From an uncultured Bacillota bacterium (GTDB lineage Bacteria > Bacillota > Clostridia > Christensenellales > UBA1242), in the NCBI GenBank assembly GCA_949292985.1, contig CASFBF010000010.1:181561-245560 (forward strand): DNA of 64,000 bases, in the 5' to 3' direction. The notes beneath the pieces are model-generated. The model did no database searches. It worked only from the letters and a program-made list of their open reading frames with translations, and was not told the origin of the DNA. Each line of letters starts with the position of its first letter. Positions within the stretch are counted from its first letter, which is position 1. This document shows, piece after piece, positions 18,032 through 26,098 of this stretch. The position numbers were made by a program, and so were the translations under genes.

Positions 18032-19123
18032 ATGAAAATTGGCGTTGTAGGACTGCCAAATGTTGGCAAAAGCACTTTATTTAACGCAATAACGGAAGCT
18101 GGCGCAGAAAGCGCCAACTATCCTTTTTGCACGATAGAACCAAATGTTGGTATGGTTGATGTGCCAGACGAAAGATTGCAAGTGTTGGGCGAAATGTATC
18201 ACACCCAAAAAATAACTCCTGCAAGCATAGAGTTTGTGGACATTGCAGGGCTTGTCGCTGGAGCAAGTCAAGGCGAAGGTTTAGGAAATAAGTTTTTAAG
18301 CCATATTCGTGAAGTTGACGCAATCGTGCATGTTGTAAGATGTTTTGACAATCAAAACATAATTCATGTAAGCGGAAGTGTCGATCCAATTCGTGATATT
18401 GAAGTAATAAATCTCGAACTAGCCTTAGCGGATTTAGAACAGGTTACAAAAAAGTTTGAAAAAGACGGCAAACTTATTAAAACTGGCGATAAAAGTTTGA
18501 TAGAGAGCGTTGCACTTCTTGGCAAAATAAAATTACAGTTAGAGCAAGGCAAACCTGTTAGAACACTTGCCATGAACGAAAAAGAAAATGAAATTGTTAA
18601 AAACTTTTCTCTTTTAACTGCAAAACCTGTTATTTATGTTGCTAATATCGGTGAAAATGATATAGAAAAAGGCGAAAATGAATATGCAAAAAAAGTTAAA
18701 GAATATGCAAACGCTGAAAATTCTGGTTGCATAACTCTTTGTGCAAAAATTGAAGAAGAACTTATTTTTTTGCCAAAAGACGAACGCGAAATGTTTAAAG
18801 AAGAACTTGGCATTAAGCAGAGCGGACTTGAAAAACTTGTTAAGGCAAGTTATGATTTACTTGGGCTTATGAGTTATTTAACCGCTGGTGAAAAAGAAGT
18901 AAGGGCTTGGACAATAAAAAAAGGAACCAAAGCACCACAAGCCGCTGGTAAAATTCATACCGATTTTGAAAAAGGTTTTATTAAAGCCGAAATCGTTTCT
19001 TACACTGATTTAGTGGAAACAGGAAGTTTTTTAAAAGCGAAAGAAAAAGGCAAAGTCAGAATGGAAGGCAAAGAATATATCATGCAAGATGGCGATGTTG
19101 TTCTTTTCCGCTTTAATGTGTGA
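18032..19123 (+). CDS. ychF: YchF-type translation-associated GTPase/ATPase
   Basis: 363 residues of the Obg-related YchF family, which binds ribosomes and prefers ATP. It begins with GVVGLPNVGKSTLFNAIT (G1), then DIAGLVAGASQGEGLGNKFL (G3), and the NxxE variant that replaces NKxD of true GTPases in YVANIGENDIE. A C-terminal TGS domain with RAWTIKKGTKAPQAAGKIHTDFEKGFI completes it. The stop overlaps or abuts the next gene, mrnC. Confidence 0.97.
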   Translation: MKIGVVGLPNVGKSTLFNAITEAGAESANYPFCTIEPNVGMVDVPDERLQVLGEMYHTQKITPASIEFVDIAGLVAGASQGEGLGNKFLSHIREVDAIVHVVRCFDNQNIIHVSGSVDPIRDIEVINLELALADLEQVTKKFEKDGKLIKTGDKSLIESVALLGKIKLQLEQGKPVRTLAMNEKENEIVKNFSLLTAKPVIYVANIGENDIEKGENEYAKKVKEYANAENSGCITLCAKIEEELIFLPKDEREMFKEELGIKQSGLEKLVKASYDLLGLMSYLTAGEKEVRAWTIKKGTKAPQAAGKIHTDFEKGFIKAEIVSYTDLVETGSFLKAKEKGKVRMEGKEYIMQDGDVVLFRFNV

Positions 19124-19131
19124 GGCACGAA

Positions 19132-19500
19132 ATGAAGGAACTTACTCCCCTGCAATTAGCCTTTTTAGGCGATGCCATACACACACTTTTTGTGCGCAAA
19201 TGGGTGCTTGAAAATTTTAACAAGCCTATGAACGATATTCATAAAATTTGCGCCAAATATTGCAGTGCCGTTCACCAAAGCGAAGTTCTGTTGCAATTAC
19301 AATTAAATGAAGACGAACAAGAGATTGTTAGAAAAGCCAGAAATGTTAAAGCGAAACACACAGCAAAAAATGCAGAAATTAAAGATTATAAATTTGCAAC
19401 TGCTTTTGAAGCATTAGTTGCATACCTAAAAATAAATAATAAAACCGATCGATTAAATTATGTTTTAAAAGAGTCTATAAAGGAAAAAAATGCAGATTGA
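19132..19500 (+). CDS. mrnC: Mini-ribonuclease III
   Basis: 122 residues from the ATG at 19132, preceded by GAGG. A GTG at 19120 inside the ychF stop is the alternative start. It is an RNase III catalytic domain without a double-stranded RNA-binding domain (LAFLGDAIHTLFVRKW, then NAEIKDYKFATAFEALVAYL), the family that matures 23S rRNA in Firmicutes. rlmB overlaps its 3' end by 11 bases. The order mrnC-rlmB-sigH matches Bacillus. Confidence 0.92.
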   Translation: MKELTPLQLAFLGDAIHTLFVRKWVLENFNKPMNDIHKICAKYCSAVHQSEVLLQLQLNEDEQEIVRKARNVKAKHTAKNAEIKDYKFATAFEALVAYLKINNKTDRLNYVLKESIKEKNAD

Positions 19501-20200
19501 AGGAAGAAACCAAGTAAGACAAGCCATTGAAGGCGGGCTTACAATCAACAAAATTTTAGTTGACACAAATTTCTCTAATCGAAAAGATGAAATTGTTTTT
19601 CTCGCACGAAAAAAGCGCATAAGGGTTGATTTTGTGCCTAAGCAAGCACTTGATAGAAAAAGCACAACTTCTCATCATCAAGGCTATATCGCTGAAACCG
19701 TAGACTTTAAATACACCCCACTTGACCAACTTCTTGCTGTAAAAAGCGAAAAGCCATTTTTTGTTTTATTGGACGGGATAGAAGATCCACATAACTTTGG
19801 CGCAATCATACGCTCTTGCGAATGCGCTGGCGTTGATGGGATAATTATTCCTAAAAATCGTGCCTGTGTTGTTAATGACACAGTTGTAAGAACCAGTACT
19901 GGCGCAATAAGCAATATGAAAATTGCAATGGTTACAAATCTGAAAGAAGCGATAACTTCTTTAAAAAATATGGGCGTTTGGGTGTATGCTGCCGAGACTG
20001 GTGGTGAAAACATATATTCAAAAAATTTAAATCAACCTATTGCAGTGGTGATAGGCTCAGAAGGTAAAGGCGTGAAAAAAAGCATAATCGAAATGTGCGA
20101 TGGTGTTCTCACCCTTCCTTTAAAAGGAAAAGTCAATTCACTAAATGCAAGCGTGGCATGTGGTATAGTTATTTTTGAAATTTTAAGACAAAGGGGTTAA
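19490..20200 (+). CDS. rlmB: 23S rRNA (guanosine-2'-O-)-methyltransferase RlmB (TrmH family)
   Basis: 236 residues. An N-terminal substrate-binding domain starting IEGRNQVRQAIEGG is followed by the SPOUT knot: LDGIEDPHNFGAIIRSCECAGVDGII, VIGSEGKGVKKSI and the C-terminal LPLKGKVNSLNASVACGI. It methylates the 2'-O of a P-loop guanosine in 23S rRNA. An AAGGA ribosome site lies in the mrnC end. The next gene (sigma factor) begins one base after the stop. Confidence 0.95.
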   Translation: MQIEGRNQVRQAIEGGLTINKILVDTNFSNRKDEIVFLARKKRIRVDFVPKQALDRKSTTSHHQGYIAETVDFKYTPLDQLLAVKSEKPFFVLLDGIEDPHNFGAIIRSCECAGVDGIIIPKNRACVVNDTVVRTSTGAISNMKIAMVTNLKEAITSLKNMGVWVYAAETGGENIYSKNLNQPIAVVIGSEGKGVKKSIIEMCDGVLTLPLKGKVNSLNASVACGIVIFEILRQRG

Positions 20201-20201
20201 A

Positions 20202-20780
20202 ATGACAGACGAGCAACTTGTCTTACTCGCCAAAGAAGGCAACAGTGAGGCGGAACTTGAACTATTTAACAAATACCGAAGTTTAATAAATAAATATTCG
20301 CGTGGCTATTTTTTGGTAGGTGGCGATGTTGAAGATTTAATTCAAGAAGGTATGATTGGGTTATATAAAGCCATCAAAAATTATTCGCAAGAAAAAGATG
20401 CTTCTTTCGCTACATTCGCTTCGCTTTGTATTCGCCGTCAAATACAATCTGCAATAAGAAACGCTTCAACTCAAAAAAATAAAATTCTTTCTTCGGCTGT
20501 TCCAATTACTGATGAAGAAGATGATGACTATGGAATTTTTTCAATCACATCAGCAGACCGTCCAGATCAAAAACTGATAAACAAACAAACAAACGAAGAA
20601 ATTTTTTCACAATTAAAAAAAATGTTATCTCCCCTTGAATTTGATGTGCTGAAATATTATCTTGCGGGACTTACATATGAGCAAATTTCTCAAAAAACAA
20701 ATTTATCCAAAAAGAGTATCGATAACGCACTTTCACGAATAAAAAATAAACTTTCTTCAATAAAAAAAGTGCTATTTTAA
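20202..20780 (+). CDS. sigH: RNA polymerase sigma factor, SigH/Spo0H-like
   Basis: 192 residues of a sigma-70 factor with region 2 (GDVEDLIQEGMIGLYKAIKNY, FATFASLCIRRQIQSAIR) and region 4 (SPLEFDVLKYYLAGLTYEQISQKTNLSKKSIDNALSRIKNKL) and no region 1.1 or 3. Position after mrnC-rlmB is where Bacillus carries yacP and sigH, supporting the SigH call. Here the yacP ribonuclease gene is absent. In spore formers SigH drives early sporulation; its role here is not shown by the sequence. No anti-sigma gene is adjacent. AAAGGGG ribosome site inside rlmB. Confidence 0.85.
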   Translation: MTDEQLVLLAKEGNSEAELELFNKYRSLINKYSRGYFLVGGDVEDLIQEGMIGLYKAIKNYSQEKDASFATFASLCIRRQIQSAIRNASTQKNKILSSAVPITDEEDDDYGIFSITSADRPDQKLINKQTNEEIFSQLKKMLSPLEFDVLKYYLAGLTYEQISQKTNLSKKSIDNALSRIKNKLSSIKKVLF

Positions 20781-20789
20781 GGAGTATAA

Positions 20790-22568
20790 ATGGACAATCG
20801 AAAAAAATTAGGAATTTTTAAATATTTAAATGCTCATAAATTTGCTATTTCATCATATGTCGTATTTTCAATTTTAAGTTCTGCCTGTAATGTTCTTACA
20901 ACAATTTTTTTAGCAAATGCTATAGAATTCATTACTTGCTCAGAATATAAAAGCGCTATTTTTACGATATTGATTGTCGGCGGTATATATTTAATACAAC
21001 ATATTTGTATGATATTCGTGGATTACATTTATTATAAATATTCAAATATTATAGTAGCAGAATTAAACCGTGATTTAACTAAGCAGGCATTTAAGTTCAC
21101 CTCAAAAACATATTCTGAATATGATACTGGAACTTTTGTGCAAAGAATTCTAAATGATCCTTCTTTAGTAGTTAATAACCTTACTAATATAGTTGATCAA
21201 ATTGCAAGTATTTTAACAACATTAACAATTTTAATTTACATAATAGTCTTAAATATTTATATTGGAATAATTTTGGTTACACTTATTTCTATATGCGGAT
21301 TGATAGAGTTTTTTAGAACCAAAATACTAAAGAAAAACAAATTTTTGTCATATAAAAAATCGGACAAAATAAACTCATTAATGACTGAAATAATAAGAAG
21401 CGAAAAAGACATAAAATCTTTAGGTCTTGAATTAACATTAGGCAAAACTTCTGAATTTTATTATAACGATAGAATGAAACAAGCAATAAAAACTAATACC
21501 ACCGATCTTTGGTGGCAATCAGCACGTAACATTCTTATAAAACTTATAAGTGTTGGTGTTCTTATTTTGGGCATTTACTTTGTTGACATAGGCACCATCA
21601 CATTAGCAACTTTTATGATTATATACTCTAACAATTATTCCGTATTTTCATTTGTTTGGTGTGTTGGACATGTTTGGAGCATATTAATAGAAATCAAAGT
21701 TTCTTCCAAACGAATGTTCTCGCTATTTGACGAAAATCTATTTCCTTGTGAGCATTTTGGGACTACTCACATTGACAGAATGCAGGGTAAAATAGAATTC
21801 CAAAATGTAAGTTTTGCTTTTTTAGAATATGAAACTGTTGAAAGCAATGCTAAAACCTATCAGCTTCAGCGCAAAATAGTTTCAAAAACAAAAGTTTTAG
21901 ACACAATCTCCTTCACAATAGAACCTAATACAAGTGTGGCCTTTGTAGGCCAATCAGGGTCTGGAAAGTCTACTATTTTGAATTTAATATCCAAGATGTA
22001 TGAAGTAGATAGTGGACAAATTTTAATAGACGGAATTGACATAAAAAATTTAGATAAAAAGACTCTTAGAGATTCAATTTCTCTTGTTAACCAATTCCCA
22101 TATATATTTGACATGACAATTAAAGAAAATTTATTGCTCGCAAAAAATAACGCTACTGATGAAGAACTTTGGCAAACAATTGATAAAGCTTCACTTAATG
22201 AATTTGTACTTTCTTTGAAAAATAAATTGGATACAAAAGTAGGAGAAGGTGGTATCAAACTTTCAGGAGGGCAAAAACAAAGGCTTGCCATTGCGAGGGC
22301 TTTGCTTAGAAACTCACCAATCATAATCTTCGACGAAAGCACCTCTTCGCTTGATAACTTTGCTCAAAGCGACATCAAACGCAGCATAGATGAGTTAAAA
22401 GGCAAAAGCACAATCATAATTGTTGCACACAGGCTTTCAACGATACGCGATGTTGATAAAATATTTTTCCTTGACAATGGAAAAATTGAGGATGTTGGAA
22501 CATTTGATGAGTTGTTTGAAAATAATGTTAAATTCAAAAATATGTTCTATGCTGAAAACTTAAATTAA
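20790..22568 (+). CDS. ABC exporter, fused permease and ATPase
   Basis: 592 residues. About six transmembrane helices over residues 15-300, then a nucleotide-binding domain with GQSGSGKSTIL (Walker A), LSGGQKQRL (signature), IIFDESTSSLD (Walker B) and the switch His in IVAHRLST. This is a half-transporter of the type I exporter class and should work as a homodimer or with a partner encoded elsewhere. Substrate unknown. It sits ten bases after the sigma factor gene with AAGGAG, so it is the last gene of the ychF-mrnC-rlmB-sigH transcript. A terminator follows. Confidence 0.93.
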   Translation: MDNRKKLGIFKYLNAHKFAISSYVVFSILSSACNVLTTIFLANAIEFITCSEYKSAIFTILIVGGIYLIQHICMIFVDYIYYKYSNIIVAELNRDLTKQAFKFTSKTYSEYDTGTFVQRILNDPSLVVNNLTNIVDQIASILTTLTILIYIIVLNIYIGIILVTLISICGLIEFFRTKILKKNKFLSYKKSDKINSLMTEIIRSEKDIKSLGLELTLGKTSEFYYNDRMKQAIKTNTTDLWWQSARNILIKLISVGVLILGIYFVDIGTITLATFMIIYSNNYSVFSFVWCVGHVWSILIEIKVSSKRMFSLFDENLFPCEHFGTTHIDRMQGKIEFQNVSFAFLEYETVESNAKTYQLQRKIVSKTKVLDTISFTIEPNTSVAFVGQSGSGKSTILNLISKMYEVDSGQILIDGIDIKNLDKKTLRDSISLVNQFPYIFDMTIKENLLLAKNNATDEELWQTIDKASLNEFVLSLKNKLDTKVGEGGIKLSGGQKQRLAIARALLRNSPIIIFDESTSSLDNFAQSDIKRSIDELKGKSTIIIVAHRLSTIRDVDKIFFLDNGKIEDVGTFDELFENNVKFKNMFYAENLN

Positions 22569-22572
22569 ATAA

Positions 22573-22598
22573 AAACACGCTAAAATAGCGTGTTTTTT
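22573..22598 (+). terminator. terminator after the ABC exporter
   Basis: ACACGCTA-aaa-TAGCGTGT stem (22575-22592 approximately) followed by TTTTTT. Confidence 0.9.
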
Positions 22599-22638
22599 AT
22601 TAAATTCTAGATAATTTTTATTATTTTTTAAAAAAATG

Positions 22639-22667
22639 TTGACAATATTTGGAAAGTGGCATATACT
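22639..22667 (+). promoter_or_regulatory. promoter of the initiator tRNA
   Basis: Consensus TTGACA (22639-22644), 17 bases, TATACT (22662-22667). The tRNA begins 11 bases later. Confidence 0.9.
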
Positions 22668-22677
22668 ATAACCACAT

Positions 22678-22754
22678 CGCGGGATAGAGCAGTCCGGAAG
22701 CTCGTCGGGCTCATAACCCGAAGGTCGCAGGTTCAAATCCTGCTCCCGCAACCA
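22678..22754 (+). tRNA. initiator tRNA-fMet (anticodon CAT), CCA encoded
   Basis: 77 bases folding as a full cloverleaf: acceptor CGCGGGA with TCCCGCA, anticodon loop CTCATAA, T-arm GCAGGTTCAAATCCTGC and an encoded CCA. Two initiator hallmarks are present: a C-A mismatch at the first acceptor position and three consecutive G-C pairs next to the anticodon loop. A terminator follows, and then three tandem copies of its 3' end. Confidence 0.97.
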
Positions 22755-22762
22755 AAATAAAG

Positions 22763-22788
22763 ACGAAGAGACATCTCTTCGTTTTTTT
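22763..22788 (+). terminator. terminator of tRNA-fMet
   Basis: ACGAAGAGA-CA-TCTCTTCGT hairpin followed by TTTTTT, starting nine bases after the CCA end. Confidence 0.9.
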
Positions 22789-22796
22789 ATTATTCA

Positions 22797-23104
22797 TTTG
22801 AACCTGCGAACCTCTAAGCGAACAAAGTGAGCGTGTGGTTCATTTAAGGTTCAAATCCTGCTCCCGCAACCAAAGTGAAAGCGAAGGCACAAGCCTTCGT
22901 TTTTTATTTTAATTTGGACCTGCGAACCTCTAAGCGAACAAAGCGAGCGTGCGGTTCATCTAAGGTTCAAATCCTGCTCCCGCAACCAAAGTGAAAGCGA
23001 AGGCACAAGCCTTCGTTTTTTATTTTAATTTGAACCTGTGGACCTCTAAGTGAACAAAGTGAGCGTGCGGTTCATTTAAGGTTCAAATCCTGCTCCCGCA
23101 ACCA
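22797..23104 (+). repeat. three 116-bp tandem repeats each ending in the tRNA-fMet 3' end
   Basis: Copies at 22797-22872, 22913-22988 and 23029-23104, separated by nearly identical spacers, giving an exact period of 116. Each copy starts with an inverted T-arm fragment (TTTGAACCTGCGAACCT, with slight variants), then a GC-richer middle (AAGCGAACAAAGCGAGCG), then a direct copy of the last 26 bases of the tRNA, from AGGTTCAAATCC to GCAACCA. The spacers after copies 1 and 2 carry the hairpin GCGAAGGcacaaGCCTTCG with a T-run. No copy has a 5' acceptor strand or an anticodon arm, so none is a functional tRNA. No open reading frame is convincing in this 430-base gap. Confidence 0.95.
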
Positions 23105-23108
23105 ATGA

Positions 23109-23141
23109 AAAAAAGCGAAGCGGAAATACTTCGCTTTTTTT
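23109..23141. terminator. bidirectional terminator after the repeat array and rlmA
   Basis: AAAGCGAAG...CTTCGCTTT stem with A-run before and T-run after. It closes the tRNA repeat array on the plus strand and rlmA (ending 23189) on the minus strand. Confidence 0.8.
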
Positions 23142-23188
23142 ATAATTTAATTTTATATATTTTAACAGCAACAATAACTAAAATTTAT

Positions 23189-24019
23189 TTAATCAATCTT
23201 TTTATTTTCTTTCTTTACCCACAAATTTACTATAAAATCTAATGTGATGTTTTTTAAATTTAACATAACCAAATTTTGTTCGTTTTTTGCGCCGTTATAC
23301 CAATAAGGCGTCATCATCAAAAGGCTGTTCAAATCTTTAATATCTTTTAATTGGATTTTATATGTTAAACGATTGCTTTTCAGTAAATTAAATTCCGAAA
23401 AAGCATATTTTTCTGTATTAGGCTTTGCTTCTTGGTTGTAAATAATTTCTTTTATTTCTTTTAAATGATTTTTACCTGGAACTACTTCTACTATTATTCC
23501 ATTGTCTTTAAGTATTCTTTTAAACTCTTGTTGTGGCTTTGGTGCAAAAATATTGAATATGATATCAACCGACTGTTCTTTAATTGGCATATTGAAAATT
23601 GAAGCAACAAAATATGATGACTTTTCATCGTTTTTTGACGCTTTCTTTATAGCAAATTTTGAAATGTCTATCCCCGCTTTTATGCAATCATTCGCTTCAA
23701 TGTTTGACAAATAATATCCAGTTCCGCAACCTGCATCTAACATAATCTTACCAGAAAAATCAACTGTTGAACCAATTTGATTTTTTAATTTTTCAAAATA
23801 ACCTGATTTTAAAAATTCATCTCTTGCGTTTATCATTACAGAATCATCACCAGGATTTTTTGTTTTTTTCTGATTTGGCAACAACAAATTAACATATCCT
23901 TCTTTGGCAAAATCAAAAAAATGTCCTGACTGGCATGACAAACCTTTATCTTTTACAAGAAGTTCACTGCCACAATTAGGACATTTTAATATGTTTAAAG
24001 CGTTTATTATTTTATTCAT
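23189..24019 (-). CDS. rlmA: 23S rRNA (guanine-N1)-methyltransferase, RlmA family
   Basis: 276 residues. An N-terminal zinc finger (CPNCGSELL...LSCQSGHFFDFAKEGYVNLLL) is followed by a Rossmann SAM-binding domain with LDAGCGTGYYL and IFAPKP. This architecture is that of RlmA/TlrB enzymes, which methylate G745 or G748 in helix 35 of 23S rRNA near the macrolide exit tunnel. Which of the two guanines is modified cannot be told. It follows metG after 19 bases on the same strand and has only a weak ribosome site. Confidence 0.9.
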   Translation of the reverse strand: MNKIINALNILKCPNCGSELLVKDKGLSCQSGHFFDFAKEGYVNLLLPNQKKTKNPGDDSVMINARDEFLKSGYFEKLKNQIGSTVDFSGKIMLDAGCGTGYYLSNIEANDCIKAGIDISKFAIKKASKNDEKSSYFVASIFNMPIKEQSVDIIFNIFAPKPQQEFKRILKDNGIIVEVVPGKNHLKEIKEIIYNQEAKPNTEKYAFSEFNLLKSNRLTYKIQLKDIKDLNSLLMMTPYWYNGAKNEQNLVMLNLKNITLDFIVNLWVKKENKKID

Positions 24020-24038
24020 TCAAAATTCTTTTCTTAAA

Positions 24039-26006
24039 TTAGTTTTGCTCTGCAAGTTGAGATGGGTGTTTTTTGAAAAAGTCTTCTTTCTCTTGCAAAG
24101 TTTTAATCTGCCCAGATGTTTTAAAGAAAGTGAAATCTTCAAAGATGTAATCCCAACTAAATGAGCGCTCATCAAAGCCCAAATATTCCCTAACTTTTTC
24201 AGTTCCAACAGGTGCAAGCGGATGCAACAAAATGTTTGCCACTCTGATTAGTTCCACCGTGTCAACTGTAAGTTGCTTCAAACCTTCTTCGTCGCAAGAA
24301 TTTACTTTTGCAACCCAATTTTTGTTTATATTTCTAACAAAAACATCTACGCAATTTATTACCTGATGGAATTTTTTGTCATACATAAAGCGTTCGTAAT
24401 CTAAAATCGCTTTTTTGCAAGTTTCTTTTATTTCAGGCGAAATTGATTTTTCAGGAATGCTTCCGCCAAAGTATTTTTGTGTTGAATAGAAAACTGTTCT
24501 TAGTACTCGGTTATAGACATTGGTAAGTAAATTACCTTCTTTTAAAACTGGGTCAAGTTCCTCAGGTTTAGCATCCGGGTTAAATGGTTTTGGCATAAAA
24601 TTAACATTATTATTGGTAAGGTTCATGCCTAAGAAATGCATTCTAAGTTGCTCTGGCGTGTAATAGTTTAAAAATTCTTTTGCCATTGGTGGTTTAATTG
24701 CACCAGAAGAAGAAGCCTTTTTATTTAAGAACAAAAGGTGTTTAATTGGCACAAGATTTGTAAGTTGAAAATCTCCATCTTTTGGTGGAAACTTTGCATT
24801 TTTGCCCTGCATATGCAACCATATGCCCTGTTGTGCAGGACCATAGAATGATATGTTGTCTTCCCCTAGCACTTGATAAACCTGTGCATCAGCGCTTTTC
24901 CAATACTTTTTCCATTCGTCCTCGCCCTTGCCTTGACTTATCAAATATGCCTTTGTAAGCGAAATTGGTGCCCACAAACTTTCTGGCCAACAATAAAAAG
25001 TTTGACCTTTTAAGCCATCTATCTCTCTGCAAGGCACGCCCCACTCGGTGTTGCCTGTAAGCCTGAACGGAACAAGAGTTTTACCATTTCTGTAATGAAT
25101 GTAATTTTCAGCAAGAATTTTACATGCCTGCTCCCTGTCGCTGAGTTTATCAAATATTAAAGTAACGCTTGGTGCATTTTTATCAACAAATTCATGACTA
25201 GGCAAAGAAAGCGTTTTAAGTTTTGGCACATATTCTTTTTTCACATATATTTCTGGCTTTTTAAGAAATTCTTTAATTTCTTTCACCATAAAGTTTGCAG
25301 TATCGCTTCTTCTTTCAATACTATCTATCCACTGTCTAACTTCATCTGTGCATTTATCCAAATCAAAAAACCAATTTTCAACTTCAATAAGTTTTGGTGT
25401 TTCACCAGAAAGTGCACTTACAGGATTTATCAAATCCATAGGCAAATATTGATGCCCTAAATCACATTCATCAGCATAGCCTTTTTCGCTTTGACAACCT
25501 TCTATCGGGCATTTGCCAATCACTTGTCTGCCGTTTAACAATACGCCCAACTTTTCATCGTAAAACTGCAAAGATTTGTGTTTTGAAACAAGTCCGGTTT
25601 CGTAAAGTGTTGTGAAAAAATAATCACTCATTTTTTCATGTTGGGTTTTCATTGGTTCAATAGCAGAGCCACCGAAAAAATTGTGCTGAATTTCAAAATC
25701 TTCAAAAGTCTTTTTTTGGTCAAGATAATTGGAATAAACAAAATCTTCGACCGACTGATTTGTAAGTTTGCCTTCTTCCTTTAACTTTCTGTAAGTTTCT
25801 GTGATTGTTGAACCATAACAATCTGTTCCCGAAACAAAAACAACATTTTCACTGCCAATTCTATCACGCAAAAAACGCGCAAGCGTATCCGCTCTAAGCA
25901 TCATGGCAACATGCCCAAAATGCAAATGCTTGTTACCGTATGGCATTCCGCCTGTAACTACGGCGCGCTTTGGAAATACTGGTCTTGGTCTTACGAAATC
26001 TGGCAT
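24039..26006 (-). CDS. metG: methionyl-tRNA synthetase with divergent signature motifs
   Basis: 655 residues from the ATG at 26006, which has AAGGAG at proper distance; a longer start at 26042 lacks one. The class I signatures are atypical: HIGH appears as HFGH (residues about 29-32) and KMSKS as KASSS (residues about 428-432). The zinc-knuckle insert CPIEGCQSEKGYADECDLGH is present. The C terminus ends after the anticodon-binding helical domain, without the EMAP/Trbp111-like tRNA-binding module that many Firmicutes MetRS carry. No other MetRS is in the window, so I cannot tell whether this is the sole enzyme or a paralogue. Confidence 0.88.
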   Translation of the reverse strand: MPDFVRPRPVFPKRAVVTGGMPYGNKHLHFGHVAMMLRADTLARFLRDRIGSENVVFVSGTDCYGSTITETYRKLKEEGKLTNQSVEDFVYSNYLDQKKTFEDFEIQHNFFGGSAIEPMKTQHEKMSDYFFTTLYETGLVSKHKSLQFYDEKLGVLLNGRQVIGKCPIEGCQSEKGYADECDLGHQYLPMDLINPVSALSGETPKLIEVENWFFDLDKCTDEVRQWIDSIERRSDTANFMVKEIKEFLKKPEIYVKKEYVPKLKTLSLPSHEFVDKNAPSVTLIFDKLSDREQACKILAENYIHYRNGKTLVPFRLTGNTEWGVPCREIDGLKGQTFYCWPESLWAPISLTKAYLISQGKGEDEWKKYWKSADAQVYQVLGEDNISFYGPAQQGIWLHMQGKNAKFPPKDGDFQLTNLVPIKHLLFLNKKASSSGAIKPPMAKEFLNYYTPEQLRMHFLGMNLTNNNVNFMPKPFNPDAKPEELDPVLKEGNLLTNVYNRVLRTVFYSTQKYFGGSIPEKSISPEIKETCKKAILDYERFMYDKKFHQVINCVDVFVRNINKNWVAKVNSCDEEGLKQLTVDTVELIRVANILLHPLAPVGTEKVREYLGFDERSFSWDYIFEDFTFFKTSGQIKTLQEKEDFFKKHPSQLAEQN

Positions 26007-26029
26007 AAAAAACTCCTTATTTTGTGTTA

Positions 26030-26058
26030 AGTTTACATTCAATATTTTAAAAAGTCAA
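26030..26058 (-). promoter_or_regulatory. promoter of metG
   Basis: TTGACT (26053-26058), 17 bases, TAAACT (26030-26035). The short leader has no room for a T-box riboswitch. Confidence 0.7.
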
Positions 26059-26071
26059 TTAAATATGATAA

Positions 26072-26098
26072 AAAGAAGGCTTTTGCCCTCTTTTATTC
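26072..26098 (-). terminator. terminator of gyrBA
   Basis: Hairpin AGAGGGC-aaaa-GCCTTCT followed by T-run on the minus strand. Its 5' arm overlaps the gyrA stop region. Confidence 0.75.

Noticed and set aside
22797..23104. CRISPR array or extra tRNA-fMet genes
   Set aside because: Only three units of 116 bp with near-identical spacers, no cas genes, and no unit has an acceptor 5' strand or anticodon arm. They are tRNA-end repeats, not CRISPR or full tRNAs.
26007..26060. T-box or SAM riboswitch before metG (and T-box before hisS)
   Set aside because: Promoters leave leaders of only some 20 bases, too short for any riboswitch, and no T-box sequence is seen.
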